Below are positions 1 through 8,442 of a stretch of 64,000 bases of DNA, in pieces. The notes below the pieces were generated by a model. The model was given only the letters and a program-made list of their open reading frames with translations. It was not told where the DNA came from and ran no database searches. Each line of letters begins with the position of its first letter. Positions within the stretch are counted from its first letter, which is position 1. Origin of the DNA: Caballeronia fortuita (lineage in GTDB: Bacteria; Pseudomonadota; Gammaproteobacteria; Burkholderiales; Burkholderiaceae); NCBI RefSeq assembly GCF_001544835.2, contig NZ_FCNX02000011.1:1-64000 (forward strand), in the 5' to 3' direction. The translations under genes and the position numbers were made by a program.

Positions 1-122
1 CCGCTGTTCCGCTCCCTACTTTCGCATCCTGAAAAAGACGCGCCGCTAAGGCGAACTCTAAATGCCGTCGGACTGCGCCCAATGATTGCTTCACACGGAA
101 AAACGTCAGCGGGTAACCGAAC

Positions 123-680
123 ATGAACCAGGAAATTGCAGGCCAGTTCCTCCTCTACTGCGTTCTTCCACTGTGGCTCGCCGCTGGAACCGCGGATGCA
201 CTTTGCCACCGATGGTCCGATCTGCCGAACAACGCTGGCGTACGCGAGTCGCTAATGCATGTCGCGCAGCTCGCTGAGGGGGCCGGGCTCGTGCTATGTG
301 CGCTATTTCTTACCATCAACGCGTTCGCGATCTGTACGATGGCCGCGCTCATCGTCGCTCACGAGTTCACCGTGTACTTCGACTTGAGATATGCGGGCGG
401 ACAGCGCGTCATCACGCCCGTCGAGCAGATGGTGCACAGCGTGCTCGAGATGGCGCCGATCATGGGTTTCGCGATTGTCTGCCTCTCTCATCCAGACGCG
501 TTGGCCTCCGTGACTCACTCGAACGCAAGCTTTGCAATGGCACCGCATGAGCCGCCTCTTCCCCCGCTGCGCGTCGCGACGGTGCTCTTGCTTTGTCTGC
601 TCTTCGGCGTTGCGCCCTACGCGATGGAACTTGCCTCCTGTATTCGCGCATCGCGCATGAAGTCGAAAGCGCGCCGCTGA
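123..680 (+). CDS. predicted four-helix integral membrane protein of unknown function
   Basis: The 185-residue product has about four hydrophobic segments (near residues 8-25, 50-82, 105-122 and 145-170). Charged or histidine residues sit in or beside them (Asp26, His29, Glu52, His82), and a Thr-Pro-x-Glu-Gln motif precedes the third helix. I recall similar small membrane proteins from Burkholderiales but no established function. The start follows a weak purine-rich stretch. The basic tail (KSKARR) is probably cytoplasmic. No operon partner is visible, because the next recognisable sequence is an antisense pseudogene. Confidence 0.6.
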   Translation: MNQEIAGQFLLYCVLPLWLAAGTADALCHRWSDLPNNAGVRESLMHVAQLAEGAGLVLCALFLTINAFAICTMAALIVAHEFTVYFDLRYAGGQRVITPVEQMVHSVLEMAPIMGFAIVCLSHPDALASVTHSNASFAMAPHEPPLPPLRVATVLLLCLLFGVAPYAMELASCIRASRMKSKARR

Positions 681-789
681 GCTGCGACTCGCATGCGGTC
701 ACCGATGTCCTGACTTGCGCACAGCGGCGTCACGGCTCGCAGGCGAATTCATGCTGGTCAGCGTCGGTATTATGGGATCAGGACCGGGC

Positions 790-1227
790 CGCGCCTCTGC
801 AATAGGCCGCTGATACTTCTCGTCGCAGTGGGCGCTGCTCTTGGCGCCGATCACCGCAGAGGCAACGCAATGCATGCCAAAGCACATCGACGTCGACGAG
901 CACGCGGCACCCAGCGCTTCGGTAATAGTCACCAAGCCAAGTAGTCCCTCGCCGAGCCCGCCAAACATGGCCGGAACGCTCAAGCCTGTGAGTCCCGCCT
1001 GTCTAAGCGCGGACAATGATGCGCCGGGGCCAAGCCGCATTGCCATCAACGGCATGAGCCGCGGGGGCGATGATTTCTTCGCAAATCGCCTCAGCCTCGG
1101 CGCGCAGGTTTAAAAGCCGCGGAATATCAAACCTTCCCGCCAGCTCTTCCCAAACGGCCAGCATCGTCGAATAGCAGGCATTAATTTCCTCTATCGGCTC
1201 ACCCCTAAATGGGATAACGTACTCCAT
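790..1227 (-). pseudogene. acyl-CoA dehydrogenase remnant, frameshifted and truncated
   Basis: The minus strand begins at an ATG after a GAGGGAT ribosome-binding site and soon reads like an acyl-CoA dehydrogenase N-terminal domain (LRAEAEAICEEIIAPAA). Around 1003-1055 the frame changes, and the family signature continues in another frame (GLSVPAMFGGLGEG, then EKYQRPIAEA). Sequence after about 790 no longer resembles the family, so the catalytic half is missing. Intact family members are near 380-600 residues; fewer than 150 codons remain here. It is certainly non-functional as read, and the family call is inferred from motif memory. Confidence 0.6.
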
Positions 1228-1689
1228 TCAAAGATCCCTCTTACCGTGGCCCTTCCGGACGATGCCGTGGTTCCCTTGCGCACTCTCGTGCGGCGGCATC
1301 AAGCGTTCGCTGATGAACGACGAATTGCAACAGGACCGCTCGCTTGCGCAGCTGCATCAGACGGCTGCCCCTGCGCCGCCAAGGAATGCGCCGCGCCCGA
1401 TGGCTTCGGATGCCGATCGGTACAGACGCTCATTCCGTTTCGGCTGACCGCGATGTATCCCATAGCACGTGAGCGTCGCCCGTGCAGCAGGCCACATAGT
1501 CCGATACACGATTCCCGAGGAAATCGTCCTCGACATGCGGGCGGTCACGGGTGCCGGAAGGGTCAACAGCGCGCAACGAACTGCGGCGTCATAGTAGTTG
1601 CAGTGGGTCTTGCGCTGACGATAATTTGGCCTGGGTCCGAAGGCGGTCCCGACGCGCCGCGTTCCGTTATGGACCGTGGCGCCCCTGCA
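1228..1689. other. intergenic stretch, no gene supported
   Basis: Open frames here are GC-rich and resemble no family. The long plus-strand frame that crosses it is antisense to the YciE-like gene. No promoter or terminator stood out. Confidence 0.4.
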
Positions 1690-2196
1690 CTACTTGGTGC
1701 CTTGCTTGCCGGCCTGCTCTTCCGATACTTCCTGCTCTGCCAGCAGCGTCAACTTCTCGTCGGTCGCCTTTTCCTCTTTCAAGGTGTCGAGCAAGAGATT
1801 CATCGCATCGGTGTAGCAGAGCTTTTTCGCAAGTGCTGCCAAGGTCCCGTAGGTCGCGATCTCGTAGTGCTCGACCTTCTGCGCCGCTGCAATCAAAGCA
1901 GCGTCGAGAATGGGTCCCTTCTCTATCTCCTCGATCTGTTCCTGCCCTTCCTCGACGAGACCCTCCATTGCGACGCACTTGACGCGCTTGAGCTTAATCT
2001 CAGTGCGCTCAACCACCTGGTCGATTCGCTCGATCTGCCCCTGCGTCTCTTCGAGATGGAACTTGAACGCGGCAGCCAGATCAGGGTTTGTTGCGGCTCG
2101 CGAAAGTTTCGGAAGTGCCTTGGTCAGTTGCTTTTCGGCGCTGTAGACGTCCGACAGCGCATGCACGAATAAGTCATTTAGGGTTTTGGCAGCCAT
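1690..2196 (-). CDS. yciE: DUF892/YciE-type ferritin-like stress protein
   Basis: The 168-residue product starts MAAKTLNDLFVHALSDVYSAEKQL, the usual opening of the DUF892 (YciE/YciF) family, whose members fold as ferritin-like four-helix bundles and are induced by stress. Acidic and histidine residues spaced along the helices (HALSDVYSAEK, FHLEETQGQ, KVEHYEIATYG) fit the family's metal-binding positions. The start at 2196 was chosen because GGAGAA precedes it; a longer reading to 2475 has no family similarity. The extended tail (EEQAGKQGTK) is lysine-rich. A Mn catalase lies just upstream on the same strand, so the pair probably belongs to one oxidative-stress unit. Confidence 0.88.
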   Translation of the reverse strand: MAAKTLNDLFVHALSDVYSAEKQLTKALPKLSRAATNPDLAAAFKFHLEETQGQIERIDQVVERTEIKLKRVKCVAMEGLVEEGQEQIEEIEKGPILDAALIAAAQKVEHYEIATYGTLAALAKKLCYTDAMNLLLDTLKEEKATDEKLTLLAEQEVSEEQAGKQGTK

Positions 2197-2293
2197 GAAT
2201 AATTCTCCGGGTAGGTGCTGCAGGACGCGTTCGTGCAGATGGACGCGTCGATGAATGATTGCTTTCCAATTTTCAAACGATTCGCGCCTGGAT

Positions 2294-3166
2294 TCATTGA
2301 CCAGCCTGACCGGCGCCGAGGTCCGCTCCGGTCGTGGGATCGGCCGTGGGATCCGACGCGGTACGCGCAGCCATTGCCTGTAACGCCTCAACATCCTGCT
2401 TCGACACGCCCACGGTTGCGGTGCCGTCACCGCCATCGACGGCCGGTTGCGGGTCAGCGACGAATTCCCAGTCACCGCCCTCGTTCCACGGGCCGCGCAG
2501 GTCGTCTTCCTTCGACATGTTGAAATAGACGCTGGTGAACTGCGGATTGCCCGGCAGCTTGCCCTGCGGAAAATTCGGTTGAATCGAGTGCAAGGCTTTC
2601 TCGAAGGACTTTTGATGGGCGATTTCGCGCGTCATCAAAAAGCCCAGTGCGTCTTTGATGCCGGGATCGTCGGTGACATTCATAAGACGCTCGTAGACGA
2701 TCTTTGCGCGTGCTTCGGCGGCAATGTTTGAGCGCAGGTCCGCCGTCGGTTCGCCGATCGTATCGATGTAAGCCGCGGTCCAGGGCACGCCCGCCGAATT
2801 GGTTAAAGCAGGACCACCACCATACAGGATCGCCGTAGTGTGTGAGTCGTTGCCATTGCCGGTGAGCGACCGGTACAGTTCGGCTTCTGATTGCACCGCT
2901 TCGGCAAGCTGGCCCTTCGCACCCTTGTTGAGCATGGCAACGATCGAGCCGATGACTTCGAGATGGCTCAATTCTTCGGTGGCAATATCGAACAGCAGAT
3001 CCTTGCGGCCGGCATCATCCTCAGCGACTGCCTGAGTAAAGTAGCGGCATGCAGCGGCGAGCTCACCCTGTGGACCGCCAAACTGTTCCAGCAACAGGTT
3101 GGCAAGTCCAGGATTCGGTGCGGCGACGCGCACCGTGTATTGCAGGCGTTTATTATGAGCGAACAT
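2294..3166 (-). CDS. manganese catalase
   Basis: The 290-residue product reads as a non-haem dimanganese catalase, which dismutates hydrogen peroxide. Ferritin-like helices carry the expected carboxylate/histidine ligands: Glu in GGPQGELAAACRYF, EELSHLEVIG (the ExxHxE-type ligand motif), EARAKIVYERL and REIAHQKSFEKAL. A conserved PxFxS-x-Y-F-N-M-S segment precedes an Asp/Gly-rich tail. The start at 3166 has an AAGGAG ribosome-binding site eight bases away. It lies about 100 bases upstream of the YciE-like gene, so the two may be cotranscribed. Length matches the family (about 290). Confidence 0.92.
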   Translation of the reverse strand: MFAHNKRLQYTVRVAAPNPGLANLLLEQFGGPQGELAAACRYFTQAVAEDDAGRKDLLFDIATEELSHLEVIGSIVAMLNKGAKGQLAEAVQSEAELYRSLTGNGNDSHTTAILYGGGPALTNSAGVPWTAAYIDTIGEPTADLRSNIAAEARAKIVYERLMNVTDDPGIKDALGFLMTREIAHQKSFEKALHSIQPNFPQGKLPGNPQFTSVYFNMSKEDDLRGPWNEGGDWEFVADPQPAVDGGDGTATVGVSKQDVEALQAMAARTASDPTADPTTGADLGAGQAGQ

Positions 3167-3576
3167 ATCAACGACTCCTTGCTGGGGCGAGCGGCGTCCT
3201 GCGGCGGACGCGCGCACGCGGTTAGCGGTCAGGTTTTACACGCGGCGACCGGGAGCCGCGCAACGCTTTGTCTCCGCGGTTAAACGCTACGAATCTCAGC
3301 ACGCTCTGATCGTGCTGGCCGATGCGGTCCGGGACGGACCGAAGAACAATGGGCCCCGAGGTACAGCAAGGGACGTTACGAGGGATGCGTCGTTGTCCGA
3401 GCAATGGCTGTGCCGCGGGTGCATCGAGCGGGGCATGGGCGGCTTGGTCACGCTTCCCCGCACGTTCTTCGCGCGGCACGAGCATTTTTGTCAGGAGACC
3501 GCGCACACCCCACTTTGCGCGTATTCTCAGGACACGCGTGTGTATCGCGTTTTCAACCGACCAACAGGAGAACGAG
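3167..3576. other. divergent intergenic region between Mn catalase and DUF2934 genes
   Basis: No protein-like reading frame is visible. The stretch separates the leftward catalase gene from a rightward small gene and should hold both promoters, but I cannot assign convincing -35/-10 boxes. Confidence 0.35.
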
Positions 3577-3783
3577 ATGGATGCACCTGTTACAGAGGAG
3601 CAAGTACGTGCATTGGCATACCGCCTCTGGGAAGAAGCTGGCAGCCCGGAAGGCCGATCGGACGAATTTTGGGCCTTGGCCGCGGAACGCCTTGGGATCG
3701 AAGCGCAAGACGCCGATCCGAAGCTACAAAGCAATGCTAGCGACCGTACGGCAGCGTCTGCGCAGGTCACGGGTCGCGAGTGA
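3577..3783 (+). CDS. DUF2934 small protein
   Basis: The 68-residue product contains the DUF2934 pattern: a short helix (VRALAYRLWEEAGSPEGRSDEFWALAAERLG) with the characteristic A-x-x-L-W-E-x-x-G-x-P-x-G run and a following Trp-x-x-Ala. The function of the family is unknown; it is frequent in Rhizobium and Burkholderia relatives, often on accessory replicons. The ATG at 3577 was preferred over upstream starts because ACAGGAG lies at the right distance. The tail after about residue 50 is low-complexity. Confidence 0.78.
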   Translation: MDAPVTEEQVRALAYRLWEEAGSPEGRSDEFWALAAERLGIEAQDADPKLQSNASDRTAASAQVTGRE

Positions 3784-4245
3784 CCGACACGCGGTCCGTT
3801 GCCGCCCAACATAACCCGGCAATCGGCACCGGTGTAAGTGCTGCTTCGAGCCGTGCTGATGCATGGCTTCGAGCAGTTTGCGCATGGTTAGCGCGCTTCG
3901 CCTTCCCGAGGCTCCTCCTACCGGACGCTCTATCTTTACTCGCGCGGGCGGCTTCAAACCGCCGCATTTCCGCGTCGCGATCGGGTGCGCTTGCTGCTCG
4001 CCCACTGATCGGTTAGGTTGCGGGCGTGCTGGAGTCCGTCGAACAATTCGTGGGCAAGGATGGTGGCTCTCATTTCGAAAATTTACCGGACGTCGCCGCG
4101 CCACCGGTTCCGATCGCGAGCACGGCGGCGCCCCGGAGCGTCGGTGACGATTACCTTTTTGGGACGCTGCCGAGTGCCCGACGACGGCGGCTTGTCCGGC
4201 ATTGAATTTGCCAGGCGCCGCTGCTCCTTCATTGCCGGAGGACGG
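3784..4245. other. no intact gene supported
   Basis: Several short frames occur, one with a receiver-like phrase (LSGIEFA), but none is long or consistent enough to call. Possibly decayed sequence. Confidence 0.3.
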
Positions 4246-4500
4246 CTACTGTTTCATCTTGCCGGTCTTTCCGCTCGCGCCTGTCCCCGATGCCGCATCC
4301 GGCGACATCCCTTTCTCGCGTTCCTGCATCAGCGTGGGGCTGCCTGCGCTGCTTGACCCGGGAGGGTCCCCTTGGCTGCCTGTCCCGTCGCGGGGGCGCC
4401 CTGCTGAGTCGCTGGCGACGGAGGAGTTTGGCTATTGCGCGGTCGCGCTTGCACTCATAGCGACCAGGAAAACGCTAAGCAGGGTTGGGATGCGGTTCAT
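4246..4500 (-). pseudogene. small exported protein gene interrupted by an in-frame amber stop
   Basis: A leader peptide (MNRIPTLLSVFLVAMSASATAQ) is followed directly by TAG at 4432-4434. The same frame then runs on as a Ser/Gly/Pro-rich protein and ends KTGKMKQ at 4246. The whole frame, 84 codons, resembles the short secreted Gly/Ser/Pro-rich proteins I recall from Burkholderia (a signal peptide plus a repetitive hydrophilic tail). A CAG-to-TAG change would explain the interruption. The alternative is a 22-residue peptide. Function unknown. Confidence 0.5.
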
Positions 4501-4723
4501 GGCTGTCTCCTTGTTGTGTCTGACAGCTTTGGAAGAGCATCCGTTGTGCCTCACAGAGGTCGCCCACGCTGGCCTCGGCGCCGTCGGGCATAACGGAATG
4601 CGCGACACGCGGCACATGGTTGCCCAAGGCGTATGCGAAACCCGTACGAACGAACGACAAAAGTGGGGGCATAACCGTTGCTGCATACGAAGCATGACAC
4701 TTCTAACGACCGTCATGTTCTAG

Positions 4724-5158
4724 ATGCCCGGATTGTGGACCGATCGTCTATTTGACCGCGTTTCGCCGCCGGTCGTTGTGTTCAACTTGGACGACGATAT
4801 CGCCGGGGCGCAGGCGTTGTCCACGGTTCTTGTGATCGAGGCTTACCGCACGACCGTTGTGGACGGAGGACAGGCCGCCTTCGAGACGCCGGCGGCTTCA
4901 ACACCTCACGTCGTAGTCCTCGATATCGAGATGCCTGAATGTGATGGTTACGCGGTGGCTGCGGCGATGCGCGGCTCAGGCCGATTCGGAAGCACGCCGA
5001 TCATCGCCTATACCTCTCTTGCGGAGGCAGACGTGATGGAACGTGGCAAGCAGGCGCAGATTGATGCCTTTTGCCGGAAAGGCACGTCGATACGTCCGCT
5101 GCTCGATCTCATCGAGCATGTCGCCCCCATCATTCAAGGGTTGACCGGCGAAGGATGA
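4724..5158 (+). CDS. stand-alone response-regulator receiver domain protein
   Basis: The 144-residue product is a CheY-like receiver without an output domain. The acidic pocket (LDDDIAG), the phosphoacceptor Asp in VVLDIEMPECDGY, the Thr/Ser switch (AYTSL) and the conserved Lys (CRKG) are present in the right order. Such proteins relay phosphate in two-component phosphorelays. No histidine kinase is next to it. The start is uncertain: no ribosome-binding site precedes 4724, and the domain begins about 18 residues in. A decayed second copy of its middle part lies at 6850-6945. Confidence 0.75.
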   Translation: MPGLWTDRLFDRVSPPVVVFNLDDDIAGAQALSTVLVIEAYRTTVVDGGQAAFETPAASTPHVVVLDIEMPECDGYAVAAAMRGSGRFGSTPIIAYTSLAEADVMERGKQAQIDAFCRKGTSIRPLLDLIEHVAPIIQGLTGEG

Positions 5159-5196
5159 TCCGACGCGGTGCCCATTCGCGCGCTCAACGCTCTACG

Positions 5197-5390
5197 CGCT
5201 CAAGCGCTGCACGGCCATGCGCACTAGCCAGCCCAAAGCATCGAGGGTATAGGGCGTTGCGCGCACGGTGACGTCGTGCCGTGCGAGCGCGGCGCGCGTG
5301 CCTGCGATCCACTGCGGCCCGATCAACGGCCCTCGTGCTCGCGAAGCGTCGAAGTCACGGCCCCGATCCCGGCAGTGCACCCCAACGCTG
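5197..5390 (-). pseudogene. tyrosine-recombinase fragment related to the integrase at 16-18 kb
   Basis: The minus strand reads DRGRDFDASRARGPLIGPQW, then TPYTLDALGWLVRMAVQRLSA, closely parallel to the integrase copy (DRDFDAPRAHGPLIAPQW and APYTVDSLGRLVRMAVQRL). Nucleotide similarity runs for roughly 190 bases (compare about 16357-16545). None of the catalytic Arg/His/Tyr blocks is in this fragment. It is a relic of a second, related recombinase gene in the same orientation. Confidence 0.75.
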
Positions 5391-5793
5391 CCGATTTTCC
5401 GACCGAGCTTGGCGCACCGGAGACGCGATTTTCCACTTTGACTATGAGCGATTCCGCATTCATGTGACGCCGCTCGGCTTCCGGGGGCCACTACGCGAAC
5501 AAAAATTTACCGATGCGGCTCAGGCGAGCCAGATCCACGAGGAGATTTAATGGTTCGGTGAGACGAGTAAATACTCGAATCGCAAGACTGCGATGGAAGT
5601 GGGCGCGTCAGTGGGTAGTCGTCTGGATTAAAGATACCTGGATCTGAGCCGCGCGACGGGCGACAGACTTCCTCCCCGGGGATCGCTTGCGGCGCGCGCG
5701 AAACGAGTCGAAGTTGAACCAACAGCGAATAACACGCACGCGTGTGCGCGCCCCCTGGCGGGTGAACCGGCTCTGTCCGACCTGCTCGCGGCC
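5391..5793. other. no gene supported
   Basis: A short plus-strand reading ends FRIHVTPLGFRG...EEI near 5550 and looks protein-like but has no identifiable family or start. Otherwise nothing is visible. Confidence 0.3.
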
Positions 5794-6782
5794 ATGCCGA
5801 ATGCGCCGGCCTCCGCCGAGTTACCCGTGACGGTACTGCTGGTCGAGGACCAGGCGATCATCGCGGAAGCCCTGCGCCGCGCGCTTGCGCAAGCGTCCAA
5901 TGTCGATCTGCACTACTACGCTGATCCGGAGGACGCACTGCGCACCGCGCAGGAAACACGGCCGACGGTGATCCTGCAGGACCTCGTGATGCCTGGCGTC
6001 GATGGCCTTACGCTCCCTGCACCAGTATTGCCAGCATCCGGCGACACGGGACACACCAATCATCGTACTCTCGACGAAGGAAGAGCCGCAAATCAAAAGT
6101 GCGGCCTTTGCGGCCGGCCCGAACGATTACGTTGTGAAGCTGCCGGATACGGTCGAGCTTGCCGCGCGCGTGCGCTATCACTCGCGCTACTATCAGAATC
6201 TAATGCAGCGCGATGAGGCGTATCGCGCGCTGCGTCAGTCACAGCAGCAGTTGCTCGAAATCAATCTGGAATTGCAGCGGCTGACGCACTCGGACGGGCT
6301 CACCGGCCCATCAAATCGGCGCCGGTTCGACGATTATTTGAACGCCGAATGGGACCGTTCGGCGCAGGAGCATACGGCCGTAGGCATGCTGATGATCGAT
6401 GTCGACAACTTCAAGTCGTACAACGACACTTACGGCCACGTCTCTGGCGACGACGTGCTGAAGCTTGTCGCGCGTACGATCGAATCGAGTCTCATGCAAA
6501 GCACCGATCTCGCGGCGCGCTTTGGCGGCGAGGAGTTCGCCGTGGTTTCGCCGGCGACCTCGATGCACGCGCTACGTATGCTCGGCGAGAAAATTCGCAT
6601 TGCGGTGCAGGCGCTCAACGTGCCGCACGCGGGAACGACGACCGGGCGCGTGACGATCAGCGTTGGCGGAGCGTCGGATGCGACCGTCGGCGAGGGTGGC
6701 CCCAAGCAGTTGCTTGAGGCAGCGGATCTGGCGCTGTATCGCGCTTAAGAGAGACGGACGCAACCGTGTGTGCGTGGCGTAA
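5794..6782 (+). pseudogene. wspR: WspR-like receiver-GGDEF diguanylate cyclase, two frameshifts
   Basis: The frame starting at 5794 gives a receiver N-terminus (VLLVEDQAII, phosphoacceptor in LQDLVMPGVDGL). Around 6003-6020 the frame shifts, and the next frame supplies the rest of the receiver (PIIVLSTKEEPQIK, DYVVKLPD), a linker helix and a GGDEF domain (RFGGEEFAVV, MIDVDNFKSYNDTYGH). At 6745-6747 an extra T creates TAA, and removing it restores the expected end (AKRDGRNRV) up to 6782. WspR proteins make cyclic-di-GMP from GTP. The active-site loop is intact, but the inhibitory-site arginine is replaced (QSTD where WspR has RxxD) and LTGLSN is LTGPSN. No full-length enzyme can be made as read. 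Confidence 0.82.
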
Positions 6783-7461
6783 TATCGAGCCGACGTTGCG
6801 GGCAGATGGCTGTCAGGCCTGCCATGGCCAAAGCCGCCCGGCTCGCGCAGATCTCCATCGACGGATTTGGTGGCATTGGCGATGCGCCGATCGGGCTGCT
6901 TCGTAAGCACGCCGATTATTTCCTACCCGTCATTTCTTGTCGTGCGTAATGTCGTTGCATGTCGTCCCATTGAACTATGTTCTAGCGAAACGGACACTGG
7001 TACTTCGGGCGCGCGCAAGCCATGCCGCGTAGCACGGCTATCCGATCCAGGCACGAGTTTAGGTATCCGTATGGAGTGTTACGGTGCCATACCGACTTTG
7101 TGCGCCTCGTCACCGACTTCAGGAACCTTGCTTTTCGCTCTGAGGTCGGCGACGGAGGGATTACATCAGTGTTTAGATCGTGAAAATAACTAAAGCGACC
7201 GGATGATCGATTCGGATGTAGGGTTTTGACGGGCTCCAACAGGGACAGAGCCGCATCGCTCTGGGCAGTCGGCAATTACATTTACCACGTTGGCGTTGCG
7301 ACGCTCCTTACCCGCCGGACGCGCCGGACGCGCCAATCCATGTTGATCGAACCATTCGGCGACTTGCATGCCATTTGGCGAAAGCGTCGCGCCCGGCAGG
7401 TGCCGTCTAACGCCGGAAAAGCCACTTGTAGTGAGATTTACCGTAGTGTAGTTTACGCTAC
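6783..7461. other. intergenic region before the chromate operon, holding a receiver relic
   Basis: Apart from the receiver relic at 6850-6945, no gene is recognisable. A short direct repeat (CGCCGGACG twice) occurs near 7314-7331. The last 40 bases form the presumed chrB promoter. Confidence 0.4.
6850..6945 (+). pseudogene. relic of a receiver domain similar to the 4724-5158 gene
   Basis: The translation VALAMRRSGCFVSTPIISYPS aligns with VAAAMRGSGRFGSTPIIAYTS of the upstream receiver gene, and the DNA is visibly similar for about 60 bases. The preceding DGF corresponds to CDGY. Neither the acidic pocket nor the Lys block is present. This is a short decayed duplicate. Confidence 0.55.
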
Positions 7462-7464
7462 ATG
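7424..7464 (+). promoter_or_regulatory. probable chrB promoter/operator
   Basis: TTGTAG and a weak TAGTTT are 17 bases apart, and the imperfect palindrome TGTAGTTTACGCTACA overlaps the chrB start. A transcription start about seven bases past the -10 would coincide with the ATG. Inference only. Confidence 0.35.
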
Positions 7465-8442
7465 AACATACTCACTACCTGGTCCCTACTGGTCCTGACG
7501 CTGCCGACGGAGAACGCGACCGCCCGCATGCGGTTCTGGCGTGCATTGAAGGCGAAGGGGTGCGCCGTCCTGCGTGACGGGATCTACCTGCTGCCCCAGA
7601 CAGAAGAGCGCGAGTTGATGCTGCGCGAACTTGCGGGGGCAATCGCCGACAGCGGTGGCACCGCGCACGTGCTGCGCGCACCGAGCCTTGACGCTGCGCA
7701 GGACGTGGAGTTCCGTGCGCTGTTCGACCGCAGTGAGGACTATATCGAGTTTATGAGCGCGCTGAAGGGTGCGCGCAAGACGATTTCGGGCCAGTCAGCG
7801 GCTGAGCTGACCAAGCTGCTTCGTCGTTTGCGCAAAGACTATGAGACCATCGTCGGGATCGACTACTTCCCGGGTGACGCCACAACCCGCGCCGAGGCGG
7901 CGTGGCAGGATTTCATCGGACTCGTTGACACGGTGCTTTCACCGGGCGAGCCCCATTTCGCCGATCGTCCAATCCGAAGCCTCTCAGTCGACGACTATCA
8001 GGGTCGCACGTGGGCCACGCGTCAGCGCATGTGGGTCGATCGCGTGGCCAGTGCCTGGCTGATTCGCCGCTTCATCGATCGCGACGCGAGTTTCATCTGG
8101 ATAGCTTCGCCGAGCGCCTGCCCAAAACACGCACTCGGTTTTGATTTCGACGGTGCCGCCTTCTCCCATGTTGGCGAACTCGTGACGTTCGAGGTTTTGG
8201 CTGCGAGCTTCGGTCTCGACAAGGATCCGGCGCTGCTTCGGCTCGGTGAGATGGTCCATGTCCTTGACGTGGGCGGGGCTGCCGTTCCGGAAGCTGCCGG
8301 CTTTGAAGCCGTGATGGCGGGAGCCAGGGAGCGCGCGACCGACGACAATCAGCTGCTCGATGAAATGGGACGCGTACTGGATGCGCTCTACACACATTTT
8401 GCTTCGGCTGTGAAAAGCCGGGACGCCGGAGGCCGCGCATGA
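7462..8442 (+). CDS. chrB: ChrB chromate-resistance regulator
   Basis: The 326-residue product has the two-part ChrB layout. The N-terminal part (TWSLLVLTLPTENATARMRFWRALKAKGCAVLRDGIYLLP) is typical of the chromate-sensing regulator. The C-terminal ChrB domain carries WATRQRMWVDRVASAWLIRRFID and GFDFDGAAFSHVGELVTFEV. ChrB controls chrBA-type operons in Cupriavidus and Ochrobactrum in response to chromate. Its stop overlaps the chrA start (ATGA). The ATG has no ribosome-binding site and lies at the end of a TGTAG-N6-CTACA inverted repeat, so the transcript may be leaderless or autoregulated there. Confidence 0.92.
   Translation: MNILTTWSLLVLTLPTENATARMRFWRALKAKGCAVLRDGIYLLPQTEERELMLRELAGAIADSGGTAHVLRAPSLDAAQDVEFRALFDRSEDYIEFMSALKGARKTISGQSAAELTKLLRRLRKDYETIVGIDYFPGDATTRAEAAWQDFIGLVDTVLSPGEPHFADRPIRSLSVDDYQGRTWATRQRMWVDRVASAWLIRRFIDRDASFIWIASPSACPKHALGFDFDGAAFSHVGELVTFEVLAASFGLDKDPALLRLGEMVHVLDVGGAAVPEAAGFEAVMAGARERATDDNQLLDEMGRVLDALYTHFASAVKSRDAGGRA

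Noticed and set aside
1246..2172. 308-codon plus-strand open frame
   Set aside because: Antisense to the YciE-like gene, which has a ribosome-binding site and clear family motifs; a GC-driven shadow.
4018..4230. Receiver-like phrase LSGIEFA suggesting another response-regulator relic
   Set aside because: Only seven residues fit and no flanking motif matches; likely chance.
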